A DNA stretch of 64,000 bases from Endobugula sp047636495 (GTDB lineage Bacteria > Pseudomonadota > Gammaproteobacteria > Pseudomonadales > Cellvibrionaceae): assembly GCA_047636495.1 (NCBI GenBank), contig JBLILH010000001.1, positions 62,001 through 126,000 of the forward strand. Direction: 5' to 3'. A program made the position numbers and the translations under genes. This document shows, piece after piece, positions 1-7,971 of the stretch (position 1 is its first letter; every line of letters begins with the position of its first letter). The notes beneath the pieces were generated by a model. The model saw nothing but the letters and a program-made list of their open reading frames with translations. It did no database searches and was not told the DNA's origin.

Positions 1-313
1 AATTTGTAGCACATGACAATCAATACAAGGAAGAGCCTGCAGTATCTTGGCGATACTTACTTTGATTGTTGCTCTTACGCTTAGTCTTTGTTCATCAGGG
101 GCTAAGCGTAGTTGTTTCTAATTTTCGTACCTTGTCCATAAACTTCTGATCATCCTAGTCCCGCCATGAGCCATGATCTGCTCGCGCCAGCCCTTGCCCT
201 AGCATGCAAATAAAAGCCATAAGGTATTAATATAATAGCCTTATCATGAGTAATGCAACTCTGATCGTGGAATTTCTATGTGCACTAAAAAGCCTATAAT
301 CTGTTGTTTAACA
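1..313. other. Intergenic, no gene recognised
   Basis: No convincing coding region was found on either strand. The only structure noted is a perfect 9-bp inverted repeat, TACGCTTAG at 76-84 and CTAAGCGTA at 102-110, with a 17-nt loop. It has no T-run after it, so it is not a canonical terminator. The stretch lies downstream of the minus-strand CbiX gene and could hold the end of its transcript. Confidence 0.4.
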
Positions 314-712
314 TTAACCACGTTGTTGACCAATGTGCGCCAGTACTTGATCGCCTAGCTGTTGATATAAGCCAAAATACTCCAATCGATTGAAAAAACA
401 TAGAGGATATTGTTCTTGTAGCTGCGTAATCTGTCGAGGGATATCTTTAGTCACATGATTCCCCTGATTAAAAAATAGAGGGTATATATCAAATTGCGTG
501 TGTCCCTCTGCGACAGCTTCTGCAATGGCGTCAAAAAGTGTCGGGGTAGTCAATTCAAGAAAGCATGGTGTGACAGCAATAAAGCCATGATCTTGTTGAG
601 CAATAGTTTGTGTGAGTTGGAGGAATTCATGGTTAGCCTCAGGCTTACGACTGCCATGAGCCATAATGATCAACACGGTATTTCCTCTAGGATTACTAGG
701 CGTCATCTTCAC
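314..712 (-). CDS. CbiX/sirohydrochlorin chelatase family protein
   Basis: This 132-residue protein is a single-domain member of the CbiX/SirB chelatase family, whose members insert cobalt, nickel or iron into sirohydrochlorin-type tetrapyrroles in the cytoplasm. The family signature AHGSR is at residues 18-22, with H19 the expected metal ligand. The second signature, NQGNHVTKDIP at 82-92, supplies H86. The length fits the short one-domain CbiX-S type, not the two-domain cobaltochelatases. Its start overlaps the end of the upstream CPXCG gene by 17 bp, so the two are probably co-transcribed, and ferrochelatase lies just beyond, divergent. No other cobalamin or siroheme gene is visible, so the metal and physiological substrate remain open. 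The family call is firm and the exact reaction is inferred. Confidence 0.82.
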   Translation of the reverse strand: MKMTPSNPRGNTVLIIMAHGSRKPEANHEFLQLTQTIAQQDHGFIAVTPCFLELTTPTLFDAIAEAVAEGHTQFDIYPLFFNQGNHVTKDIPRQITQLQEQYPLCFFNRLEYFGLYQQLGDQVLAHIGQQRG

Positions 713-887
713 TTCTTACCTCGATATAAGCGTCACCATTTGCGACGGTAGCATTAACTACGATGGGTCGGCAGCAGACAAAGCAGTCTTCAATATATTC
801 TTGCTGTGCTTCCGACAAGTCGATAATCATTTCTATTGTTTCGCCACAATAAGGGCAGGAGCATTTTTTTGTACTTAGCATGAACAA
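696..887 (-). CDS. CPXCG motif cysteine-rich protein
   Basis: This 63-residue protein has two cysteine clusters: CSCPYCG at residues 9-15 and CFVCC at 35-39. The arrangement matches the CPXCG cysteine-rich family, small proteins thought to form a zinc ribbon. The rest is acidic and ends in DDA. The start ATG at 887 is used here; a second ATG two codons in (881) is also possible. It overlaps the following CbiX gene by 17 bp, which suggests translational coupling. No function has been established for the family, and the proximity to ferrochelatase and a tetrapyrrole chelatase is only suggestive. Confidence 0.8.
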   Translation of the reverse strand: MFMLSTKKCSCPYCGETIEMIIDLSEAQQEYIEDCFVCCRPIVVNATVANGDAYIEVRSEDDA

Positions 888-1017
888 TTATTCTCAGTTT
901 GCGTACAATCATTATATAAAATTTTACGGCAGAATATTGGTCTGAGACCTATCTAAATCGATACCTGAATCCACAATAGGGTTGAACTTTTTTCTGTTTA
1001 TCTAATTATCGTACTTA

Positions 1018-2118
1018 TTGAGTCATTATAAAATGAAATATATCGGTCAAACAGACTTCTCTCACCAACAACAACCTAAAATTGGTGTGTTAGTGACCAA
1101 TTTAGGGACGCCGGAGGCGCCCACCCCAAAGGCGTTACGCAAATATCTAGGGCAATTCCTCGCGGACCCCCGGGTAGTAGAAGTGCCGCGTATACTGTGG
1201 CGGTGTATTTTACATGGGGTGATTCTGCGAATCCGCCCACGTCGTTCGGCGGCTGCGTATAAAACCGTATGGACAGATGAAGGGTCACCATTAATGACTC
1301 ATACGCAAGCGCAGTGTGACGCGCTCACAAAAACACTCAGAAAAGTCTATGGTAGTAATATGATAGTGGCTTTTGCCATGCGCTACGGTGAGCCGTCCAT
1401 AAAGAGTACGTTAGAAACTATGCAGCAGCAAGGTGTGCGGCGTCTGTTGGTGCTGCCGCTGTATCCGCAATATTCGGCAGCAACCACAGGCTCAACTTTT
1501 GATGCGGTCGCTGAAGATTTTATGCGACGTCGTTGGTTACCTGATTTTCGCTTTATCAGCCACTACCATGATTATCCCCCCTATATCGAGGCGTTAGCGG
1601 CAAGTATAGAAGCTCACTGGAAAGTTCATGGCCGAGCAGACAAGCTGTTGATGTCTTATCATGGTGTGCCTTTCCGCTATTTGAAAAACGGGGATCCTTA
1701 TCATTGTGAATGCCATAAAACCTCCCGTCTATTAGCCGAACGGTTAAGTCTGCCCAAAGAAGCTTATATAACAACTTTTCAATCTCGATTTGGGCGTGAA
1801 GAATGGTTGAAGCCATACACTGACCACACGTTGAAAAATTTTCCAGAGCAAGGTGTAAGATCAGTCCAAGTGGTTTGTCCGGGTTTCTCTTCAGACTGTT
1901 TAGAGACCATTGAAGAAATTGGCGAGGAAAACCGCGAATATTTTATGGGGTCAGGAGGCGAGCGTTATGAATATATCCCTGCACTGAATGCCACTGAGCC
2001 TCATATTGCAGCATTAACGCAATTGATACAGCATCAACTGCAAGGTTGGGCTACTCCAGAGAGCAACGCCGGGGATATCACACAGCATCATTATGAAAAT
2101 GCCGAAGCCGTTAAATAA
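1018..2118 (+). CDS. hemH: Ferrochelatase
   Basis: HemH inserts Fe2+ into protoporphyrin IX, the last step of protoheme synthesis, at the inner face of the cytoplasmic membrane. The 366-residue product has the N-terminal motif VLVTNLGTPEAPTP, the active-site motif SYHGVPFRY with His at about 215, a Y-H-C-E-C-H segment and the C-terminal motif CPGFSSDCLETIEEI, which carries the conserved Glu. The annotated start is TTG at 1018. An ATG at 1033 (MKYIG) would shorten the protein by five residues; neither has a strong ribosome binding site, so the start is uncertain. The gene is divergent from the CPXCG/CbiX pair. The C-terminal 20 residues after the last family motif are poorly conserved-looking and may be a tail. 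Confidence 0.95.
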   Translation: MSHYKMKYIGQTDFSHQQQPKIGVLVTNLGTPEAPTPKALRKYLGQFLADPRVVEVPRILWRCILHGVILRIRPRRSAAAYKTVWTDEGSPLMTHTQAQCDALTKTLRKVYGSNMIVAFAMRYGEPSIKSTLETMQQQGVRRLLVLPLYPQYSAATTGSTFDAVAEDFMRRRWLPDFRFISHYHDYPPYIEALAASIEAHWKVHGRADKLLMSYHGVPFRYLKNGDPYHCECHKTSRLLAERLSLPKEAYITTFQSRFGREEWLKPYTDHTLKNFPEQGVRSVQVVCPGFSSDCLETIEEIGEENREYFMGSGGERYEYIPALNATEPHIAALTQLIQHQLQGWATPESNAGDITQHHYENAEAVK

Positions 2119-2191
2119 CGTTTTTACGAGTAGTGCAGGAACGAGGGCATTTACACCGCATTCAAGTGTCAGCGCTATGTCACAGGCCATC

Positions 2192-2765
2192 CTATTGCTG
2201 ATGACATGTCGGTTCTAATAAAGTGAGCCAGCGCTCTTCTGTTGGGTAATATTGGAAAATACAGCGGTCAGCTTTCTTTTCATTAAAACCTGCCCGTCGT
2301 TTAATCGTATTCTATTTCGATGTATTGCTGCCATAAGCGTAGCAAAGTCTGTGGTAATAACGTCGTATATCGAAGCTATGGTCAGACCAAAAATATTATC
2401 GGTGAATCGTGGCGTTCTTTGTCGTTGATAAAAAATAAATCGGCTGGGCTAATAATCACTTCCCAGCCTCGGTCAAAAAAATCAACTAGCATCACATCCC
2501 GCCGGCGTCCCCTTCTCTGCCTTCAATATGTAGCTCATACTGGGTAATAAGTGCAGGTGCAAATTCATCTAACAATATATTCTCAGCGTAAACATCTGCC
2601 GCTAACTTTTTATGCTTGAAACGTGTATTTTTATAATTGCCACGGGTATTGTTAATAAATTGATAAAGGATTTCGATGCGGCTGTTGTGATACCCAATGC
2701 GCTCGCAGCTACCGAAGGCAAGAGAGACACTTCTGAGCGTATCAAAGTACTGACTGAAATTTCAT
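2192..2765 (-). pseudogene. Decayed gene of unknown function
   Basis: Between hemH and the DUF6435 gene the minus strand holds three consecutive open pieces that read like one protein broken by stops and frame changes. The first runs from about 2765 and contains SVSLAFGSCERIGYHNSR and then NTRGNYKNTRFKHKKL, ending in EGREGDAGGM-stop near 2510. The second starts immediately after (MLVDFFDRGWEVIISPADLF) in another frame and ends at a TGA. The third (YYPTEERWLTLLEP) ends at 2192. I do not recognise the family. The plus-strand reading frame over the same bases looks like a shadow. The call rests on codon-like continuity only. Confidence 0.4.
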
Positions 2766-3063
2766 GTGAGTAGCTAGTGTTCTCGACGTTTACAGACGTT
2801 GATGAGCAAGGATTTCGGTATTGGATAAGGGCTTTTCAAGAGTTAATGTTATATTAGCAAGCGCTTGATGCGTGTGCGTCAATATAAAAAGTACAGGCAA
2901 TATTACGCAAATAAAAGATGACAGCATAGAAAGCCTTATGACGGGTGGCCGAAAGTGCAATAACAGTAAACTTTTAAGACCCGTCATGCGTAAAAATTTA
3001 CTAATATGATTACCATGCACTCATGCATGCTGTTATATTATCAAGCCACTAAGAGAGTCTTAT
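2766..3063. other. Intergenic, no gene supported
   Basis: This stretch separates the decayed gene from the DUF6435 mini-gene. A 76-codon minus-strand frame (2790-3020) contains one hydrophobic stretch but has no recognisable family and no clear ribosome binding site, so it is not called. AT-rich sequence just before 3064 probably carries the promoter of the downstream small gene. Confidence 0.3.
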
Positions 3064-3234
3064 ATGTTCGGTCTATTCAACGCCAATCCAGAAAAAAAAT
3101 TACAAGAAAAATACGAGAAACTCTTAGAGCAGGGTATGCAGTATCAACGCAAGGGTGACATTAAAAGTTATTCCATGATTACTGCCGAGGCAGAAGTTGT
3201 GTTGGCACAGATACAAGCACTCAAAAGCAAGTGA
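3064..3234 (+). CDS. DUF6435 family small protein
   Basis: This 56-residue protein is too short for most gene finders but has a clear family look. It starts MFGLFNANPEKKLQEKYE, followed by a predicted two-helix coiled hairpin around KLLEQGMQYQRKGDIKSY and TAEAEVVLAQIQALKSK. This matches the DUF6435 pattern known from many marine gammaproteobacteria, where proteins begin MFGLF and end in a similar ALKxK. The start is ATG at 3064 and the stop TGA at 3232-3234. The function is unknown. It is flanked by a decayed gene and a convergent DUF3833 lipoprotein, so context gives no hint. A minus-strand frame over the same region is a shadow. Confidence 0.8.
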   Translation: MFGLFNANPEKKLQEKYEKLLEQGMQYQRKGDIKSYSMITAEAEVVLAQIQALKSK

Positions 3235-3519
3235 TGTCACTTTATTTACGCTTATGCCGCATGTATGTAAAAGTCTCGATATAACAGTCAAACAGCAACT
3301 CATGAGGAGTCGTTTGATGCTCCGTGACAGCATTTAACGCTGTCGAATGAGTAGATTAAAATTAAACCACATCGCATTAACCCGCGAGTGTGTTAAATGC
3401 AATACGCTGCAAGTTGAGGCGGGTATTGATGGCCATTGCATGGAATAAAAGCCACTTTTAACCGCCACCACTTCGGTTAATCAATAATGTATACGCCATG
3501 ACTAAAAATAAGCTACAAA

Positions 3520-4083
3520 TTATTTTTTAATGATGGTGAGTATAATCTCACCGACATTAAGCCCCCATTTTTTGAGTGTTGACTCATTGATTAAGACTTT
3601 TTCGGAAACTAAATACATTCGGTCATCAACGTTGATATCAATAGTTGAATCCCCGTAGGGTATGTTGAGGGTGTAGCGAATAAACATAGCATTACCGGTC
3701 ACTTGTACCTCGCCATCCCCTACCACATCTTCTGCTCTACCGACGTACGTCTGTATATTAGTCTTTTTGCCCGCGTTTGGCGTTAACTGCCAATGACGAA
3801 ATTGTATTTCTCCATCGTCAAAAACAAACCGCTCTTTTAACAATCCCTTCCCGTTTGACCAGCTCCCTTGTAACTCTGCATTAAAATAACGAATGACATT
3901 TCCAGAGCGATCTTTGACAATACCATGAGCAGATAACGCGCCAGTAAAGAATACTTGGGCGTCAAGTATCGGCTTGTTGTTGGCGTATTGGTCAATAGGT
4001 GCCGAATAGCAACCTAGCATCAAGGTCGACAGAACGATAAGGTAAAAGGGCGATTGTAGACGGGATAATATTGTTCGTAACAT
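3520..4083 (-). CDS. DUF3833 family lipoprotein
   Basis: This 187-residue protein begins with a lipoprotein signal peptide: a hydrophobic stretch and the lipobox LMLGC with Cys25 as the lipidation site. The mature part carries features of the DUF3833 family: FFTGALSAHGIVKDRSG near residues 46-62, then FNAELQGSW, an acidic FVFDDGEIQFRHW stretch and the C-terminal DDRMYLVSEKVLINES. Family members are periplasmic or outer-membrane lipoproteins of unknown function. The gene stands alone, convergent with the DUF6435 gene and about 70 bp downstream of the MEKHLA gene on the same strand. Confidence 0.85.
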   Translation of the reverse strand: MLRTILSRLQSPFYLIVLSTLMLGCYSAPIDQYANNKPILDAQVFFTGALSAHGIVKDRSGNVIRYFNAELQGSWSNGKGLLKERFVFDDGEIQFRHWQLTPNAGKKTNIQTYVGRAEDVVGDGEVQVTGNAMFIRYTLNIPYGDSTIDINVDDRMYLVSEKVLINESTLKKWGLNVGEIILTIIKK

Positions 4084-4154
4084 GACGATTCCAAAAAGAG
4101 CTTAGTATGCATACGCACGAGAGGAATAGAGTGGATCAAGTGTGCGTCAGATAT

Positions 4155-4643
4155 TTATGGCTGACATGTCCAGCTGTAAAGCACGACAGCTTGTCCGTGA
4201 TAAATGTCATGTTCATCGCGAATATCCCAGACGATGGCATCCGTAATCAAAAATTTTTTCCCTGTCGCAGAGACTCGTATGCCAGTGAAGTCATCAATAA
4301 AACCGTGTTCTCTTACACGGCTAAGCAGCGTATTGCGTTCCTGCTGCTCAATAGGCTCTGCCGACAAGCGAGAAGGCAAAGAAGTCAGCTCATCCCAGCT
4401 CATTTCAAATAATGCTTGAGCTGTTTTATTAGCATAGTTAAATATCGGGTCAACTTCAGTGTTATGAGAAAGCACACAAAACGGTGCATGATATAACGCT
4501 TGGGAAAGCGCTTCAGTGCTCGCACTCGCTAGTAAATACTTACCTGTAGCGGTAAAAAAACTCGAGAGTAATAATCTTGTTGGTCGGTATAGGCGTGGGG
4601 GCATAAAAAGCAATCTCTCTTGCGGTGTACTACTTTTAATCAC
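4155..4643 (-). CDS. MEKHLA domain (PAS-like) protein
   Basis: This 162-residue soluble protein has the MEKHLA/PAS-like fold seen as a stand-alone domain in many bacteria and as a C-terminal domain in plant HD-ZIP III proteins. Signature parts are FNYANKTAQALFEMSWDEL at about residues 68-86, LPSRLSAEP at 89-97, and HGFIDDFTGIRVSATGKKF further on, followed by ITDAIVWDI. No effector domain is fused, so it may act as a small sensor or ligand-binding protein; the ligand is unknown. Its start overlaps the stop of gpmI by 4 bp (4640-4643), which points to translational coupling with the mutase gene. Confidence 0.8.
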   Translation of the reverse strand: MIKSSTPQERLLFMPPRLYRPTRLLLSSFFTATGKYLLASASTEALSQALYHAPFCVLSHNTEVDPIFNYANKTAQALFEMSWDELTSLPSRLSAEPIEQQERNTLLSRVREHGFIDDFTGIRVSATGKKFLITDAIVWDIRDEHDIYHGQAVVLYSWTCQP

Positions 4644-6187
4644 GTTGGTTCAATTAAATTCCCTCCTGTCATTTCACTTGGTATCGGTAAGCCTAGCATT
4701 GTTAATAATGTAGGGGCAATATCAGATAGTTTACCTTTGCTAAGAGAAGCAGATTTACGTTGATTGGAGACATAGACTAAGGGTACTGGGCCGTTGGTAT
4801 GTGAAGTGACTGGACCTCCGGTGTTGGGGTCTACCATTAGCTCTACGTTGCCATGGTCGGCGGTAATGAGGCAATCTCCATTCACCTTTAAAATGGCATC
4901 AGTCACGCGTTGCAGGCATACATCAAGGGTTTCTACCGCTTTGATTGCCGCGTCCATTTTACCTGTATGGCCCACCATGTCGCCATTAGCATAGTTACAA
5001 ATAATGGCATCGTATTCACCGCCCTCAATAGCGGCAACTAGGTTATCGGTAATTTCGTGCGCACTCATTTCTGGTTGAAGGTCATATGTAGCCACATCAG
5101 GCGAAGGGATTAATATACGTGTTTCGCCGGCATATTCTGCTTCGACACCGCCACTAAAAAAGAAAGTAACGTGTGCATATTTTTCAGTTTCGGCAATACG
5201 TAGTTGGGTTTTCCCATTATTTGATAAATATTCTCCGAGTGTATTAGACAATAATTTCGGAGGGTAAGCACACGGAGCGTCAATATTGCTCGCGTATTCA
5301 GTGAGCATGACAAAGTTATCTATCTTTGGATAAATGCTGCGATTAAGTGGGCTATTTAAATCATCCTGAATGAGTGCCCGAGTCAGTTCACGGGCACGAT
5401 CTGGACGAAAATTCATAAAAATCACCGCATCACCGTCCTTTATCGTCACAGATGTTTCGCCATCGGGACATATTGACGTGGCTGGACAGAACTCATCACT
5501 TTTATCTTGGCTATAGGCTTTGTCTAGTCCTGCAATTGCGTTATCAACAATGTTCTCGGCGATACCTTGAGTGAGTAGATCATAGGCTTTTTGTACGCGC
5601 TCCCAACGGTTATCTCGGTCCATCGCATAGTAACGGCCAATGAGTGATGCGATATGGCCAGTTTTTAATTCGGCAAATTTAGTATTTATTTTTTCTATCG
5701 ACGCCTTTGCGCTTCGAGGTGGCGTATCACGACCATCAAGAAATGCGTGCAAATAAACTTTATTGGCACCACGCTGCACGGCAAGCTCCATCGCCGCCAT
5801 GATCTGATCTTCGTGACTATGTACACCGCCGGGTGATAATAAACCCATAAGGTGAATGGTGTTGTCGCTGGCAACGGCTTTGTCAATGGATGCGGTTAAT
5901 ACGGGATTGGTAAAAAAGTCGCCGTCAGCAATGGCTTTATTAATTTTGGTAAAGTTTTGGTAAACGATACGTCCAGCGCCCAAATTCATATGGCCGACTT
6001 CTGAATTACCCATTTGTCCATCAGGTAAGCCTACGGCTAAGCCAGACGTTTGAATAAGACTGTGAGGATAATCATTCCACAAGCGGTCCCATGTGGGAGA
6101 GTGAGCCGCTTCAATAGCATTAGACTGGGAGTTTTCGGAATAGCCAAAGCCATCGAGTATTAAAAGTGCAACGGTTTTCTTGACCAT
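4640..6187 (-). CDS. gpmI: 2,3-BPG-independent phosphoglycerate mutase
   Basis: GpmI interconverts 3- and 2-phosphoglycerate in glycolysis and gluconeogenesis using Mn2+ and a phosphoserine intermediate. The 515-residue length is typical. D12 in LLILDGFG is the first metal ligand and S62 in MGNSEVGH is the catalytic serine at its canonical position. HAFLDGRDTPP and GRYYAMDRDNRW are the substrate-binding segments, and ICNYANGDMVGHTG and LITADHGNVE are the C-terminal metal sites. The gene leads a two-gene unit with the overlapping MEKHLA gene. The region upstream of the start has no other intact gene. Confidence 0.97.
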   Translation of the reverse strand: MVKKTVALLILDGFGYSENSQSNAIEAAHSPTWDRLWNDYPHSLIQTSGLAVGLPDGQMGNSEVGHMNLGAGRIVYQNFTKINKAIADGDFFTNPVLTASIDKAVASDNTIHLMGLLSPGGVHSHEDQIMAAMELAVQRGANKVYLHAFLDGRDTPPRSAKASIEKINTKFAELKTGHIASLIGRYYAMDRDNRWERVQKAYDLLTQGIAENIVDNAIAGLDKAYSQDKSDEFCPATSICPDGETSVTIKDGDAVIFMNFRPDRARELTRALIQDDLNSPLNRSIYPKIDNFVMLTEYASNIDAPCAYPPKLLSNTLGEYLSNNGKTQLRIAETEKYAHVTFFFSGGVEAEYAGETRILIPSPDVATYDLQPEMSAHEITDNLVAAIEGGEYDAIICNYANGDMVGHTGKMDAAIKAVETLDVCLQRVTDAILKVNGDCLITADHGNVELMVDPNTGGPVTSHTNGPVPLVYVSNQRKSASLSKGKLSDIAPTLLTMLGLPIPSEMTGGNLIEPT

Positions 6188-6403
6188 AATAAATGTCTTG
6201 CCTCGTAGGGTGAAATCAATAAAGTGTAATCACTTGAAGGTGAACTACAATTAATCGTTATTATACGTGAAGAGTATATGGGGAACTAGTTGCTAAATGA
6301 CTGTTCCTAAACGCACCTTCAGGGTAGCCATATAGGTATGCTATTGATAAGGCGGAGTGCGGTGACTGAATCATATATGAGTAAGCGTGAAAGTTCGAAT
6401 GTA

Positions 6404-6575
6404 TTACTCGATGTAGTGGTGCTGATTGATAATGTTTGTAAGCTGCTCTTCTATGATTTTCCAGAAACCCAGTGATTCGTTGACCAAATGATGTTTTGAA
6501 CCATCAAAATAGTCAACGCGACTATCGGTGAAAATATGACCCAACCCATTACTGGGAAGTTCTATACATAATATC
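6404..6575 (-). pseudogene. C-terminal gene fragment cut by an IS element
   Basis: An open minus-strand frame of about 56 codons ends at 6404 and reads ELPSNGLGHIFTDSRVDYFD and then GSKHHLVNESLGFWKIIEEQ. It has no start codon of its own and runs without interruption into the left inverted repeat of the IS4-like element at 6576. It therefore looks like the 3' end of a protein-coding gene split by the insertion. The other half is not evident beyond the right end at 7849. I cannot name the family with confidence. Confidence 0.5.
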
Positions 6576-7849
6576 ACTACTGTCCCGTTAAGACGAGATA
6601 ACGAAGGTCTGATTCACCCCAAATTGATACAATTATATTGTCGATAAAACACTGTATTAATAGAGCGAATCAGACCATGGCACATTGTGATACGATCCTG
6701 TCAGAAAGACTAAAACTTGTTCCGAGACATGAATTTGAAACCCTTGCCAAACACCATTATTCTGGTCGAGCCTTTCGTAAAGCCTAACGTTGGTCTCAAT
6801 TTGTGCCACTGACGATGGCTCAACTGTCTGGCCGGAACAGCTTGCGCGACATCCTGGATAACATGTCGGCGTAAATGCACAGGCTGTACTATCTTGGCAG
6901 TGAAAAGTTAGCGAGATCCAATCTATCGCGTATCAACGAAGATAAACCCTATACTCTTTACGAAGCACTGTTTGGAAAACTATTAGCTCGCTGCCAAAAA
7001 ATAGCGCCTGGTCATCATTTCAAATTTAAGCACTCTTTGTACTCACTAGATGCCTCGACTATCGACTTGTGTTTGTCTGCGTTTCCTTGGGCTGATTTTC
7101 GCACCACTAAAAGCACGATAAAACTACACGTCGAATTGAATTATGCCGGTTATTTGCCTGAATTTGTGACCATTACCGAAGGGGAAAAACACGATGTCAC
7201 CGTAGGTCGGATACTGAACTTTCCCAAGGCGAGCATTGTGGCGATTGATAAAGCGTACAATGATTATACTTGGTATAAGCAATTGACAGGTAGGGATATT
7301 TTCTTCGTCACCCGCCTTAAGAGCAATGTGAAATACCGCATTGCTCAACGCAGAACCGTGCAAAAAAACAAAGGGTTAACGTGCGATCAAACCATAGAAT
7401 TCACGGGCACTTAGGTCTCGAAAAAAATGTCGCAATTTAATTGCGACGGATTGGTTACAAGGATGCAGTGACGGGTAAGCACTATGTGTTTTTAACGAAC
7501 AACTTCAAACTGGCCGCCAAGGCGATTGCCGATATCTACAAAGCTCGATGGCAAGTAGAGTTATTCTTTAAATGGATAAAAAAAACCTGAAAATAAAAAA
7601 CGTTTTTTGGCAGGAGTAAGAATGCGGTGATGACTCAAATATGGATAGCGATGTGCGTATATCTACTCATTGCATTTCTGAAGTTGCAGTCCTCGCTCAC
7701 TAAAAGCATGCAGCAATTATTGCGGTTACTTCAGCTTAATTTGTTTGATAAACCTGATCTGATGGCGCGGATAAGAGGGGATACGCCTGACGATGGATTG
7801 CCTGATGTTAATCAAACGAACCTCATATGAAACTTAACGGTACAGTAGT
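6576..7849 (+). mobile_element. IS4-family-like insertion sequence (inactive)
   Basis: The element is bounded by imperfect 17-bp inverted repeats: ACTACTGTCCCGTTAAG at 6576-6592 and its complement at 7833-7849, with one mismatch. It carries one transposase reading frame that is now broken. No convincing target duplication was found at the ends. Its total length of about 1.27 kb is normal for an IS4-group element. It sits between a gene fragment and the terminator of the adhesin gene. Confidence 0.82.
6677..7830 (+). pseudogene. IS4-family transposase pseudogene
   Basis: The intact part is the frame 6875-7414, a DDE-type transposase region with HSLYSLDASTIDLCLSAFP and HVELNYAGYLPEFVTITEGE. 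The original start is at 6677 (MAHCDTILSERLKLVPRHEF), typical of IS4 transposases with an N-terminal DUF4372 domain. In-frame stops interrupt it near 6785 and 6872, there is a frame change near 7414, and a further break lies around 7590. The C-terminal part (LRLLQLNLFDKPDLMARIRG) ends at 7830. The protein cannot be made whole, so the element is dead unless helped in trans. Confidence 0.85.
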
Positions 7850-7878
7850 AATAATAATGGATAAAAAATATCATATAG

Positions 7879-7907
7879 AAAACGCCTCGATAAAACGAGT
7901 CGTTTTT
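7879..7907 (-). terminator. Putative bidirectional terminator
   Basis: The sequence forms AAAACGCCTCG, a 6-nt loop, then CGAGTCGTTTTT: a GC-containing stem with one mismatch and A/T tracts on both sides. It lies about 65 bp downstream of the stop of the minus-strand RTX protein gene and just outside the right end of the IS4-like element, so it could terminate the adhesin transcript. Confidence 0.6.
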
Positions 7908-7971
7908 AGCGACGCATCTAAAACTTTCCTAGACTAAAACTCATAACAAGCTCGCAGCCATCACTCAACGA

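Noticed and set aside
160..190. Sequence resembling the AHGSR start of CbiX as a possible second copy
   Set aside because: Only about five residues match and no further similarity follows.
2790..3020. 76-codon minus-strand frame with a hydrophobic stretch
   Set aside because: It has no recognisable family, no clear ribosome binding site and lies in a decayed region, so it is more likely chance.
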